From positions 120,696 through 184,695 of the forward strand of contig JAFRCW010000001.1 of the NCBI GenBank assembly GCA_017404145.1: 64,000 nt of DNA. Direction: 5' to 3'. The stretch's first letter is position 1. Every line of letters begins with the position of its first letter. The position numbers were made by a program, and so were the translations under genes. Positions 8,247 to 17,238 of the stretch are shown piece after piece. Origin of the DNA: Ruminococcus sp. Its GTDB lineage: Bacteria > Bacillota > Clostridia > Oscillospirales > Acutalibacteraceae. Below the pieces are notes generated by a model. It saw nothing but the letters and a program-made list of their open reading frames with translations, made no database searches and was not told where the DNA came from.

Positions 8247-9455
8247 TTATGTTAATTCCTTGTAGGTTTCGATAAAGGTATCGATTACATACTGCGCCTC
8301 TTCGTCGGTGATGACGGAGTTCATCGGAAGGGTCAGCTGGTTCTTGTGCATATTATACGCGTAGGGGTAGTCGATGATGTCGAAGCCCCTTTGCTTGTAT
8401 GCCGCCATCATCGGCAGCGGCTTGAAGTGCACGTTGCAGGTGACGCCCTTCTGTTTCATTCTATCGTAGAATTTGTTGCGGAAAGCGGCATCTTTGCCGA
8501 GAAAACGCACAAAATACAAATGTCCGGAAGAACGGTGGTTCTCGTCGTGATGGTTGAGCACCTGAATATCAAGCCCTTCAAACGCTTTGTTGTAGCGATC
8601 GATCAGCTCGTGACGGCGGTTGAGCATCTGATCATATCGTCTGAGCTGCGCCAGACCGATCGCCGCGAGCACGTCGGGCATATTACACTTGTACTGGGTA
8701 TCCACAACGTCATATTCCCAGGATGTGCCCTTGTCTTTTGCAAAGGCGTCCTTCGTCTGGCCGTGGAGCGTCATCAGCATATACTTTCTGTACAGCTCGT
8801 TCGAGTCTATGCCGGGGATCTCTCTCCAGGTTGCCGCGCCGCCCTCCGCGGTGGTCATATTCTTGACCGCGTGGAACGAGAAATTGGTGAAATCCGCGAT
8901 TTCTCCGCACATCTTGCCGTTCCGCGAAGCGCCGAACGCGTGTGCCGCGTCGCTCATAACGATGATTCTGCCCAGCGCCAGCTGGATGGGGTTGTTCGAA
9001 GGGGTGAAGAAAGCGCGCTTTTTCTCGACAATCTCAAAGATCCTGTCATAGTCGCAGACAACGCCGGCAAGATCGACCGGGATGATCACCTTGGTTTTCT
9101 GGGTGATGGTTGCCTCGAGCTTGTCGTAGTCCATCTCGTAGGAGTTCTCTTTGCAGTCGATCATCACGGGAGTTGCACCGACGTGATAGATAACGGACGC
9201 CGACGCGGTATAGGTATATGTGGGAACGATCACCTCGTCTCCGGGACCGACGCCGAGCAGCCTTAAGGTCATCTCGGCGCAGGCGGTCTGGGAAGAAAGA
9301 CATACTGCTTTTTTGGTGCCGCAGTGCTGTGCGATCAGCTGTTCAAATTTCTTGGTTTTGGGTCCTGTCGTGATCCATCCCGAACGCAGGGTATCTACTA
9401 CTTCTGCGATCTCATCTTCGGAGATATCGGGAGGGGAAAAGGGAATATTCATCAT
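8247..9455 (-). CDS. DegT/DnrJ/EryC1/StrS-family sugar aminotransferase
   Basis: A 402-residue PLP enzyme that transaminates nucleotide-linked keto-sugars for surface polysaccharide or glycan synthesis. The N-terminal SGWITTGPKTKKFE is typical of the family. The PLP Lys lies in HAVKNMTTAEGG (about 197) and the cofactor-binding Asp in MSDAAHAFGA. AAGGAG precedes two adjacent ATGs (9455 and 9452); the first has better spacing. The CapD-like dehydratase and GalE nearby could supply substrates, though they lie on the other strand. The exact sugar is not predictable. Confidence 0.9.
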   Translation of the reverse strand: MMNIPFSPPDISEDEIAEVVDTLRSGWITTGPKTKKFEQLIAQHCGTKKAVCLSSQTACAEMTLRLLGVGPGDEVIVPTYTYTASASVIYHVGATPVMIDCKENSYEMDYDKLEATITQKTKVIIPVDLAGVVCDYDRIFEIVEKKRAFFTPSNNPIQLALGRIIVMSDAAHAFGASRNGKMCGEIADFTNFSFHAVKNMTTAEGGAATWREIPGIDSNELYRKYMLMTLHGQTKDAFAKDKGTSWEYDVVDTQYKCNMPDVLAAIGLAQLRRYDQMLNRRHELIDRYNKAFEGLDIQVLNHHDENHRSSGHLYFVRFLGKDAAFRNKFYDRMKQKGVTCNVHFKPLPMMAAYKQRGFDIIDYPYAYNMHKNQLTLPMNSVITDEEAQYVIDTFIETYKELT

Positions 9456-9579
9456 TCTTTAAAATCTCCTTCGCAAAAAGAATGAGTCTTATCAACTGCC
9501 TCAATATATTATACTACTTCCCGACAGGATTGTAAAGGAATATTTTGGCGCTTTGCGGGAGCTTTTGTCGGGAAATGGG

Positions 9580-9840
9580 TTATCGGTGAGATTTGAGGGA
9601 AAGGTATTTTCTCTTTGTCGCTTCTCCTCCGCGGATATGACGCTCCTCCTTATTGGTATCGAGAACCTCTCTGACGCCTCTGTACAGCGCGGGGTTGAGA
9701 CGTATCAGCCGTTGGGTGACGTCTTTATGTACCGTCGATTTGGAGATGCCGAAATGTCCCGCGCAGTCTCTGACAGTCGCTTTTTCATTTTTGATGTATT
9801 CTCCGAGGATTTCTGCCCTGCGTTCCACGTTTTGCTTCAT
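9580..9840 (-). CDS. spoIIID: Sporulation transcription factor SpoIIID
   Basis: An 86-residue DNA-binding protein that controls mother-cell gene expression after engulfment in endospore formers. It is strongly family-like throughout: ERRAEILGEYI, then a helix-turn-helix (CAGHFGISKSTVHKDV), then RLIRLNPALYRGVREVL. Length matches the family. ATG 9840 is chosen because GGAGG lies five bases upstream and SpoIIID proteins normally begin near this point; an upstream extension to 9900 was rejected. It implies the organism can sporulate. In Bacillus the gene is driven by SigE, but I could not identify that promoter here. Confidence 0.95.
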   Translation of the reverse strand: MKQNVERRAEILGEYIKNEKATVRDCAGHFGISKSTVHKDVTQRLIRLNPALYRGVREVLDTNKEERHIRGGEATKRKYLSLKSHR

Positions 9841-9919
9841 AAATGCCTCCATGGGTTTTTGAAATATATATGTCGCACAAAAGTTTTTTATGTAGGACAA
9901 TATGGAGGAAAAACGGAGA

Positions 9920-9948
9920 TTGACAGAAACCGGGAAAAGTACTATAAT
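9920..9948 (+). promoter_or_regulatory. Consensus sigma-A promoter for the capD-like/galE operon
   Basis: Perfect TTGACA (9920-9925), 17-base spacer, perfect TATAAT (9943-9948). It lies about 65 bases before the CapD-like gene and divergent from spoIIID. Confidence 0.85.
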
Positions 9949-10013
9949 TACACTGTATAATTACGCGCTTTTACCTTATGATACAAGTTTCTTGATATAG
10001 GAGATTTGAGAAA

Positions 10014-11909
10014 ATGAAAAAGATAAACGGCAGAAAAATTATTTTGATGTTGATAGACGCGCTGATTGTGCTTTTATCTTCATTGTTGTCCAACGCGATA
10101 TTGGGGTTGGCTTCGGTTCTGATATTCGGTACCCGCGACGCTTTTGCGCTGAATCCCGCGAGAATCTTCTGGATTGCCGGTTTAAATGTTGTTTTCTGCT
10201 TTTTTATGCTTGTGGTCTTCGGAGCGTATTATACAAGCTGGAGGAACTTCAAAAAAGCGGATTATCTGAAATCAGCGGCAGCCGTGGTGCTGGGATTGGC
10301 ATTGGGAACGCTCTTTTCTGTTTTGTCCCATCATGATCCTTCGATCTCTTATGTTATTTTGAATACGCTAGTGACAACAGGCGCACTCATGCTGTTCCGC
10401 TTTTTCTTCAGAAAAACGTTTATCGAACTGGTAGACGTCGGAAGAGAAGAGAGCTTTGAACGTACGCTGATTGTCGGCGCGGGCAACGCGGCGAGAATTC
10501 TTCTGACCGATATTGATAACGCTTCCAAGGATCAGAATAATCCTTCCGGTCATATTCGTCCTGTGTGTCTGGTAGATGATGATGAATCAAAGCTCGGCAC
10601 CGAGGTGATGGGGGTTGAGGTTGCCGGTACGACTAAGGACATCCCGTCCGTTTGCAGAGCGTATAAAATCGATTTGATTATTTTTGCGATCCCCTCCTGT
10701 GAGGAAGAGGACAGAAAGCGTATTATGGAGCTGTGCTCCGAAGCCGGCTGTAAGATCAAAACCCTGCCTTATCTCAGCCAGATTCTGTTTGACGATGAAG
10801 GCGACGCTCATCAGCTGCTCCAGCAGGTGAAGGATATCAAGATAGAAGATCTGCTGGGCCGCGAGCCGATCAAGTTCGATAAGACCAAGATCCGCGAGTT
10901 TATCGAGGGAAAGGTTTGTATGGTGACGGGCGGCGGCGGTTCCATCGGCTCCGAGCTGGTGCGGCAGATCGCAAAGTATCATCCCAAGAGAGTTATCATT
11001 GTCGATATCTATGAGAACAACGCCTACGATATCCAGCAGGAGCTGTATCTCGAATACGAGGACAGTCTGGATCTGGTAACGCTGATCGCTTCTGTCAGAG
11101 ACTATGATAAGATGGAGTGTATTTTCCGCGAATATACGCCCGATGTGGTTTTTCACGCCGCGGCGCATAAGCACGTGCCTCTGATGGAAATCTCTCCTGC
11201 CGAGGCGGTGAAGAACAACATCTTCGGCACATGGAATATGGTCAATCTTTCCGAAAAATACAACTGCGAGAAATTTGTGATGATCTCCACCGATAAGGCG
11301 GTCAACCCCACCAATGTGATGGGGGCTACCAAGCGCTGCTGTGAGATGATCGTCCAGTATATGTCCCAGAAGGGTTCGAACACGGAGTTTGTTACTACCC
11401 GCTTCGGCAACGTACTCGGCTCCAACGGCTCGGTGATCCCGCTGTTCAGACGTCAGATCGAAGCGGGCAAGCCCGTCACCGTGACCCACCGTGATATCAT
11501 CCGCTATTTTATGACGATTCCCGAAGCGGTCTCGCTTGTACTCGAAGCGGGCGCGATCGCGAAAGGCGGTGAGATTTTCGTGCTGGATATGGGCGAACCC
11601 GTAAAAATCACGACGCTTGCCGAGAATCTGATCAGAATGTACGGCAAGGTGCCTTACCGTGACGTTGAGATCAAGTTCACGGGATTAAGAAAAGGTGAGA
11701 AGCTCTACGAGGAGCTGTTAATGAGCGAAGAAGGTCTCCAGTCGACCGAGAATAAGAAGATCTTCATCGGCAACCAGATCGACGTTGATCCCGACACGCT
11801 CCTGCCGCAGCTGGACGAGCTTAAGGAGATCGCGAACGAAAACGATAACGACAAAACGGTGGAGAAGCTTTCCGAAATCGTGGATACTTTCCATCATAAC
11901 GAAAACTAA
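10014..11909 (+). CDS. Membrane nucleotide-sugar dehydratase/epimerase (CapD/PglF-like)
   Basis: A 631-residue protein of the polysaccharide biosynthesis family that acts as a UDP-HexNAc 4,6-dehydratase or epimerase. Four N-terminal membrane helices (about 1-135) are followed by a CoA-binding-like Rossmann region (about 145-265) and an extended SDR domain (about 295-600) with the NAD motif TGGGGSIGSE (about 303) and the catalytic segment STDKAVNPTNVMGATKR. Length and order match full-length PglF/CapD proteins. It shares a promoter and a 27-base gap with galE, suggesting a UDP-sugar supply operon for surface glycans. The precise reaction is inference. Confidence 0.92.
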   Translation: MKKINGRKIILMLIDALIVLLSSLLSNAILGLASVLIFGTRDAFALNPARIFWIAGLNVVFCFFMLVVFGAYYTSWRNFKKADYLKSAAAVVLGLALGTLFSVLSHHDPSISYVILNTLVTTGALMLFRFFFRKTFIELVDVGREESFERTLIVGAGNAARILLTDIDNASKDQNNPSGHIRPVCLVDDDESKLGTEVMGVEVAGTTKDIPSVCRAYKIDLIIFAIPSCEEEDRKRIMELCSEAGCKIKTLPYLSQILFDDEGDAHQLLQQVKDIKIEDLLGREPIKFDKTKIREFIEGKVCMVTGGGGSIGSELVRQIAKYHPKRVIIVDIYENNAYDIQQELYLEYEDSLDLVTLIASVRDYDKMECIFREYTPDVVFHAAAHKHVPLMEISPAEAVKNNIFGTWNMVNLSEKYNCEKFVMISTDKAVNPTNVMGATKRCCEMIVQYMSQKGSNTEFVTTRFGNVLGSNGSVIPLFRRQIEAGKPVTVTHRDIIRYFMTIPEAVSLVLEAGAIAKGGEIFVLDMGEPVKITTLAENLIRMYGKVPYRDVEIKFTGLRKGEKLYEELLMSEEGLQSTENKKIFIGNQIDVDPDTLLPQLDELKEIANENDNDKTVEKLSEIVDTFHHNEN

Positions 11910-11936
11910 AAAACCAATTTTCAAAGGAGGAACATC

Positions 11937-12944
11937 ATGAAAGTTTTATTGACCGGCGGCGCGGGATACATCGGCTCTCATACCTGTGTAGAATTGATCA
12001 ACGCGGGCTATGAGACGGTGATTGCCGACAATTTTGATAACAGCTCTGAAAAGGTGATTGACCGGATCGAGACGATCACGGGTAAACGTCCGAAGCTTTA
12101 CTGTCTGGATGTCGCGGACCGTGAAGCTGTCGACGAGATGTTCCGAGAGGAAAACTTTGACGCGGTCGTGCATTTTGCCGGACTCAAGGCGGTCGGCGAG
12201 AGCGTGCGGATCCCTGTCAGATATTACAGAAACAACCTTGATACGACCTTGACGCTGTTAGAGGTGATGAAGGAGAGAGGCGTTCACAACTTTGTGTTCA
12301 GCTCTTCCGCGACGGTCTACGGAATTCCCGAGACGGTGCCGCTTGTGGAGGGTATGCCGACCTCCTGTACCAACCCCTACGGCTGGACAAAGTATATGAA
12401 CGAACAGATCCTGACGGACGCCTGTGTGGCGGATCACGATCTTTCGGTCGTCCTCCTGCGGTATTTCAATCCCATCGGCGCGCACGCTTCCGGTCTGATC
12501 GGTGAGAATCCCAACGGTATCCCCAACAATCTGATGCCGTATATCACACAGGTTGCGGTCGGCAAGCTCGAGAGACTGGGCGTGTTCGGCAACGACTATC
12601 CCACCCCCGACGGCACCGGCGTCAGAGATTATATCCATGTCGTCGATCTGGCGAAGGGTCACCTGAAGGCGCTGGAATACGCCGCGCAGCATAAGGGCAG
12701 CGAAATCTTCAACCTCGGCACCGGAAACGGCTATTCCGTACTGGATATCGTCAACACCTTCTCCCGTGTTAACGATCTGGTGATCCCCTATGATATCAAG
12801 CCGCGCCGGCCCGGAGATATCGCCGAGTGCTACGCCGACCCGAAGAAAGCGAACGAGGTCTTAGGCTGGAAAGCAGAGCTGGGACTCGAAGAGATGTGCC
12901 GCGATTCCTGGAACTGGCAGAAGAATAACCCGCAGGGATACTGA
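11937..12944 (+). CDS. galE: UDP-glucose 4-epimerase
   Basis: A 335-residue extended SDR enzyme interconverting UDP-glucose and UDP-galactose, of standard GalE length. Motifs: TGGAGYIGSH (NAD, residues 5-14), SSSATVYG, the catalytic YGWTK (about 148-152), RYFNPIGAH and the C-terminal RPGDIAECYAD. AAGGAGG precedes ATG 11937. It is the second gene after the CapD-like enzyme. The TGA stop is followed within a few bases by a heptamer array. Confidence 0.96.
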   Translation: MKVLLTGGAGYIGSHTCVELINAGYETVIADNFDNSSEKVIDRIETITGKRPKLYCLDVADREAVDEMFREENFDAVVHFAGLKAVGESVRIPVRYYRNNLDTTLTLLEVMKERGVHNFVFSSSATVYGIPETVPLVEGMPTSCTNPYGWTKYMNEQILTDACVADHDLSVVLLRYFNPIGAHASGLIGENPNGIPNNLMPYITQVAVGKLERLGVFGNDYPTPDGTGVRDYIHVVDLAKGHLKALEYAAQHKGSEIFNLGTGNGYSVLDIVNTFSRVNDLVIPYDIKPRRPGDIAECYADPKKANEVLGWKAELGLEEMCRDSWNWQKNNPQGY

Positions 12945-12947
12945 AAA

Positions 12948-13196
12948 AACTAAGAACTAAGAAAGAAGAACTAAGAACTGAGTGGGCGGGCGCTGCCCGC
13001 ACCCGTATTTTATGATGAATGGTGAAAGGTAAATGGTTGTGGGAGGGCTCTGCCCTCACCTGATTTTAATAGACAAAAATAATAAGGCAGGAGCTTCATC
13101 TGAAACTCCTGCCTTTCATTTAGCATTGTTAAAATTGTTTGAGCGATAAGCGAGTGACCGAAGTTCTTATTTCTTAGTTCTTATCTCTTAGTTAGT
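12948..13196. repeat. Nested heptamer-flanked modular element (copy 4)
   Basis: This copy is larger than the others and looks doubled. An AACTAAG-type array (12948-12982) is followed by a GGCGGGCGCTGCCCGCACC hairpin, then a second array of a different unit (GTGAAAG-like, about 13014-13036), E2 (GGGAGGGCTCTGCCCTCACC), the central GCAGGAG...CTCCTGC hairpin (about 13085-13120), E1 (about 13132-13160) and the closing array (13163-13196), complementary to the first. The second array has no partner, as expected if one copy inserted into or replaced part of another. Confidence 0.8.
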
Positions 13197-13226
13197 AAAA
13201 AAGAGCCCCAAGGGCTCTTTTTTACT
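13194..13226 (-). terminator. Terminator/foldback at the sulfatase gene end
   Basis: Perfect 15-base inverted repeat (13194-13208 with 13212-13226), loop CAA, A-tract on one side and T-tract on the other. The stop codon of the minus-strand gene (13222-13224) lies inside one arm. The heptamer array begins at the other end of the foldback. Confidence 0.85.
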
Positions 13227-15309
13227 GTGTATAGATTTTGAATGAGGTGAATGACATAATGATCGTTCTGTCGTTGGCTTCTAAGTTCATCTCGTCATCC
13301 GATATCTCGGGGAAGTAGAAGTCCAGCGTCAGCGTACCGTCGGTGTCGATTATCCATTCGGGAACAAGGAAATTGAGACCCGTATTCCGCATAGCGGGAT
13401 TGAGCACCCTGTCATAGACTTCCTCGCCGTTGGCGTAGATAATACACTCAGTCGGTTCGGAAACAGACAGCACGTTAAAGAACACGTGCAGATCGTCGTC
13501 GTTTTGCGGTACGTTCTCGATCGGGATCACCATCTGACCGTGAGGACCTCTGAGCATCGTGCGGTAGCCGTTGGTATGACCGAAGCCCTCGGTACAGTAG
13601 ATCGCGGCGGTCTCGTCGGTGGTAAACATCAGTTCTTCGCCGAGACGGTAGTTCTCTACCACGCCGCCGTTGACGTAGTAGTTGTTCTGGAGCGTCATAT
13701 GCAGATAGTCGGACGCTTTGGAAGAGGACTTATACTGCTCCACCCGGGAGTCCGCGTTGGAGCCCGCGTTAAGATAGAAGTAGCGGACACGCTCTTCATA
13801 GAGCTTTTCGGCGTCCTTGAAGGTTTTGCCGGAGCCGTAGAGGTAGTATTTGCTCGATACGGAGGAGGCGAGCGTAGAGGGCAGGTCGAAGAGGGTGACC
13901 GGCGCGTCGCTTTCGGTATAGGCTCCCGCCGCGTTCTTCGGCTTATAGAGCAGCATCGGATGCTGGCTTAAATTTCTTTCACCGTTGTCGCCCGTGATGA
14001 TGATCTCGGTGCTGTCGTATTTTCCGTCGTCGATGAGATCGTCGATCATTTCAAAAACGGAATTCAAAGAGCCTTCGATCACCTCGTCAAGGGAGGTGGA
14101 GGAGGAGCTTCTCTCTCCGTCCTCGGTCAGGCGGTAGGGAGCCTGTGCGCCCTGCAGATAATAGACTCTGACCGCGTTGTCGTACTTGTCGGTATAGGTA
14201 TAGCCGCGGTTCGATCGGTATTCCGAGAAGAACTGACCGTCGTTGGCGGGATCATAGGTGGAGTTGCCCGAATAGGTGGAGAACTCACTGCCGTTGAACC
14301 AGAACAGCTTTTTCAGATAGTGCGGCATACAGTTGTACATAGTATATTTATACATCGTAGCGGAAATGTTGGAGTAGGCGTCGACGCCCTGTACGGTAGA
14401 GGCGACGTTCTTCACCTTGCGGGAAGCGTCGTTTGAGAAATACATCTCGTCACAGTAGATTCTCGCGTCGACGTCGCTGTCATCAAAAAGGGTGAAGACA
14501 TTGTTGCTTTCCCAGATGTTATTGATAAAGCTCGAATATTTGATGTCTTTTTTATAGATCTCGCCCGTCATCATCGCGGGGAAGGAGATCATCGATCCCG
14601 CGCCTGATGCAAGGGTATTGTTATAGTCGGTGAAGCCCTCGAGACTCTCGATCCTGTCGGGATGGTTCTCCTTATACTGTATCCAGTAGTCATAGTCCAT
14701 CGATCCGACTACGAACACCAGCGTGTTTTCGTTTTCCGACAGCTCATAGATGCCGTCCTTGGTGACCTCATGGCTCATTTTGTCAAGGGTGCCTTGATTC
14801 TGGTAGATGACCAGCGCCAGTCCCGCCGCCTGCAGTACCATGAAGAATACGGCAGTGAACATCAGAATATGCCTCCACTGCTTCTTGAACACCATATAAA
14901 AGGCGAACGGCAGCGCCAGACATGCCGCCCACATCGCGGAGTCGATCGCGCCGTAGGTGGTATAGTCTTTCCAGACGATCTCCGAGCCGTCGAGTACGCC
15001 GGAACCGTAGCTGATGTTAAAGAACGCGTTCTGGATATAGAACCCGAGCGCTACCCCGAACACCAGACAGCACAGCAGCTTATGCAGCGTGCCTTTCGGC
15101 AGGGAGAGGGCAAGCGTAAAGACCGCCAGCGCCGCGATGGACACCAGTATCACGGGGACCAGCAGAGAATAGAACGAGAACCACATCCTGTCCTCTGTCT
15201 TGATATACAGCGACAGCGGACCGTAGATCAGCAGCGACGTAGTCAAAAACAGCGCCATTGTCCCGCCGAACATCAGCCGGTGCTTCAGTTGTAAGTGTTT
15301 TTCTTCCAT
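13222..15309 (-). CDS. Membrane sulfatase-fold protein (LtaS/phosphoglycerol transferase-like)
   Basis: A 695-residue protein with about five N-terminal membrane helices (about 10-175) and an extracytoplasmic alkaline-phosphatase-superfamily domain (about 190-480). The entry strand reads NTLVFVVGSMDYDYW. A probable nucleophile region reads GAGSMISFPAMMTGE, and a metal-site motif ITGDNGE precedes HPMLL. Relatives transfer phosphoglycerol or phosphoethanolamine to envelope glycans. A C-terminal beta-rich region of about 200 residues has no function I can name. The nucleophile region departs from the usual pattern of this family, so activity is uncertain. The start at ATG 15309 has only a weak CGGA upstream. 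Confidence 0.7.
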   Translation of the reverse strand: MEEKHLQLKHRLMFGGTMALFLTTSLLIYGPLSLYIKTEDRMWFSFYSLLVPVILVSIAALAVFTLALSLPKGTLHKLLCCLVFGVALGFYIQNAFFNISYGSGVLDGSEIVWKDYTTYGAIDSAMWAACLALPFAFYMVFKKQWRHILMFTAVFFMVLQAAGLALVIYQNQGTLDKMSHEVTKDGIYELSENENTLVFVVGSMDYDYWIQYKENHPDRIESLEGFTDYNNTLASGAGSMISFPAMMTGEIYKKDIKYSSFINNIWESNNVFTLFDDSDVDARIYCDEMYFSNDASRKVKNVASTVQGVDAYSNISATMYKYTMYNCMPHYLKKLFWFNGSEFSTYSGNSTYDPANDGQFFSEYRSNRGYTYTDKYDNAVRVYYLQGAQAPYRLTEDGERSSSSTSLDEVIEGSLNSVFEMIDDLIDDGKYDSTEIIITGDNGERNLSQHPMLLYKPKNAAGAYTESDAPVTLFDLPSTLASSVSSKYYLYGSGKTFKDAEKLYEERVRYFYLNAGSNADSRVEQYKSSSKASDYLHMTLQNNYYVNGGVVENYRLGEELMFTTDETAAIYCTEGFGHTNGYRTMLRGPHGQMVIPIENVPQNDDDLHVFFNVLSVSEPTECIIYANGEEVYDRVLNPAMRNTGLNFLVPEWIIDTDGTLTLDFYFPEISDDEMNLEANDRTIIMSFTSFKIYTQ

Positions 15310-15365
15310 AACGTTATCCGAATCAAATGATTAAATAGTCTATATTATGTACTAACTCACCCTAT

Positions 15366-15394
15366 ATTATACTAAATATTGATATAATAGTCAA
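15366..15394 (-). promoter_or_regulatory. Promoter of the sulfatase-fold gene
   Basis: On the minus strand: TTGACT, a 17-base spacer, TATAAT (TATAAT at 15366-15371, -35 at 15389-15394). It lies about 57 bases before the start codon. Confidence 0.75.
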
Positions 15395-15473
15395 GATTGA
15401 TTTTTTGACCGAACAGCAGGTGAGAAGGCTCGTTTTCCGTTGTCAATGCCTAAAAAGTTTTCATTCTGTTAAT

Positions 15474-15502
15474 TTGACAATATCGGTACAATATTGTAAA
15501 AT
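15474..15502 (+). promoter_or_regulatory. Promoter of the FHA-FtsW/PBP operon
   Basis: TTGACA (15474-15479), 17 bases, TAAAAT (15497-15502), about 45 bases before the first gene. Confidence 0.75.
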
Positions 15503-15546
15503 ATCAGTGTATATGTTTGATTTGATTCTGATCAGGAGGTGAGTGC

Positions 15547-17235
15547 ATGAACTTTCAGGTGTTTTTGGATATCGCGACCGTCGCGCTGAGAATTCTGATG
15601 CCGATCTACGCGGTATTCATCATCTACCAGTGCTTTGCGTCGATGAGACGCCAGCGCCGCCCCGAAAAGCCGCTTGTGACGCTTGAGATCAAGAACACGG
15701 GACAGAAGCTGCCCGTGCTGTTCTGGGAGAATTCTATCGGCAGGAGCAGGGGCTCGGATATCGTGATCGCGGATTCTACCGTGTCGCGTGACCACTGCGT
15801 GCTGCTCCGGCGCGCCGAGGGGTGGTTTGTCAGCGATATCGGCTCCAAGTCCGGTACCTTTATCAACGGTGAGGAGGCGATCGGCAGAGAAAGAGTGCTG
15901 ATCGATGACGAGATCACCGTCGGCACCACAACACTTGTTTTGAAAAGGGGCGAGGAGTATCAGGAGAGGATCCGTCCCTCGTGGTTTTTCTCAAAAGCGT
16001 CCGATAAGGGCTCTTTACAGCCGTATAAGCTGATGCTGCTGATCACGTTTTTCCATCTGTTTATGGCGGTGGAGGCATGCTTCTCGAATGAGGTACAGGA
16101 TTTTGTGCCGCTGTATGTGTTCGGCGCGTTTACGGTCATCAGCTGGGTATTCTTCCTGATCTCCGCGTACGCGTTCAACCGCGTGAACTTTGAGCTGGAG
16201 GCATTGGGGCTGTTTCTCTCAGGCATCGGCGTGATGCTGCTGGTGCGGCAGGAGCTAAGATCTGCCTTTGTCCAAATGATCGCGATGACGTTCGGACTGA
16301 TCCTATATTCTTTTTTAGTCAAATTCATTGAGAATCCCGACCGCGTCAATTCATGGCGTCTTGCCATTATGATCGGCGCTGTGGGACTTCTGGCGATCAA
16401 CCTGGTGTTCGGACGCGTCCAGAACGGCGCGGCGAACTGGATCAACATCGGCGGGATCTCCGTACAGCCCTCCGAGTTTGTCAAGATCGCTTTTATCTTT
16501 GTCGGCGCATCCGCCTTGGACCGCTTACAGACGAAGCGAAACTTCATTGAGTTTATTATCTTTTCCGCGATATGCGTCGGCGCTTTGGCGCTGATGGGAG
16601 ACTTCGGCACCGCGCTGATCTTTTTCGGAACCTTTATTCTGATCGCGTTTATGCGTTCGGGAGATTTCAAGACGCTGATCCTCGCGCTTGCCGCGGCAGT
16701 GTTCGGCGGCATCATCGTCTTAAAGTTCAAGCCCTATGTCGCCGACCGCTTTGCCGCGTGGGGACATGTCTGGGAGAATGCGCAGGGCGCCGCCTATCAG
16801 CAGGCGAGAACCCTGACCTATACCGCTTCGGGTGGACTTTTCGGCGTCGGCACCGGCAACGGCTATATGAAATATATTTTCGCGTCCGAGTCCGATCTGG
16901 TGTTCGGTCTGGTGGCGGAGGAGCTTGGTGTGATCATCGCCTTTGCGATCGCGATCGCGATCGTGGCGCTGGCGTTCTATTCCAGAGCGGTCACCACCCG
17001 TTCGCGCTCCTCGTTCTATTCGATCTCAGCGTGCTGCGCCGCGGGATTGATGGTGATCCAGACTGCTTTGAACATCTTCGGCTCGACCGATATTCTTCCG
17101 CTGACGGGTGTTACTTTACCCTTTATTTCGGCGGGCGGATCATCGATCATCTCCTGCTGGGGACTCTTAGCCTTTATCAAGGCGGCTGACGAGAGAACCT
17201 ATTCCCAGAAGCGTATACTGAGAGGGGAGGACTAG
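15547..17235 (+). CDS. FHA domain fused to FtsW/RodA/SpoVE-family glycosyltransferase
   Basis: A 562-residue fusion. One N-terminal helix is followed by a cytoplasmic FHA phosphothreonine-binding domain (about 42-140) with the full signature GRSRGSDIVI ... VSRDHC ... SGTFING, then a SEDS membrane domain (about 155-555, ten or so helices). SEDS proteins polymerise lipid II into glycan strands. Conserved SEDS text includes GAANWINIGGISVQPSEFVKI and PLTGVTLPFISAGGSS. GGAGGTGA precedes ATG 15547. The adjacent PBP gene supplies the matching transpeptidase. The fusion implies control by Ser/Thr phosphorylation; no PASTA kinase or phosphatase gene is in the window. Confidence 0.93.
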   Translation: MNFQVFLDIATVALRILMPIYAVFIIYQCFASMRRQRRPEKPLVTLEIKNTGQKLPVLFWENSIGRSRGSDIVIADSTVSRDHCVLLRRAEGWFVSDIGSKSGTFINGEEAIGRERVLIDDEITVGTTTLVLKRGEEYQERIRPSWFFSKASDKGSLQPYKLMLLITFFHLFMAVEACFSNEVQDFVPLYVFGAFTVISWVFFLISAYAFNRVNFELEALGLFLSGIGVMLLVRQELRSAFVQMIAMTFGLILYSFLVKFIENPDRVNSWRLAIMIGAVGLLAINLVFGRVQNGAANWINIGGISVQPSEFVKIAFIFVGASALDRLQTKRNFIEFIIFSAICVGALALMGDFGTALIFFGTFILIAFMRSGDFKTLILALAAAVFGGIIVLKFKPYVADRFAAWGHVWENAQGAAYQQARTLTYTASGGLFGVGTGNGYMKYIFASESDLVFGLVAEELGVIIAFAIAIAIVALAFYSRAVTTRSRSSFYSISACCAAGLMVIQTALNIFGSTDILPLTGVTLPFISAGGSSIISCWGLLAFIKAADERTYSQKRILRGED

Positions 17236-17238
17236 CGT

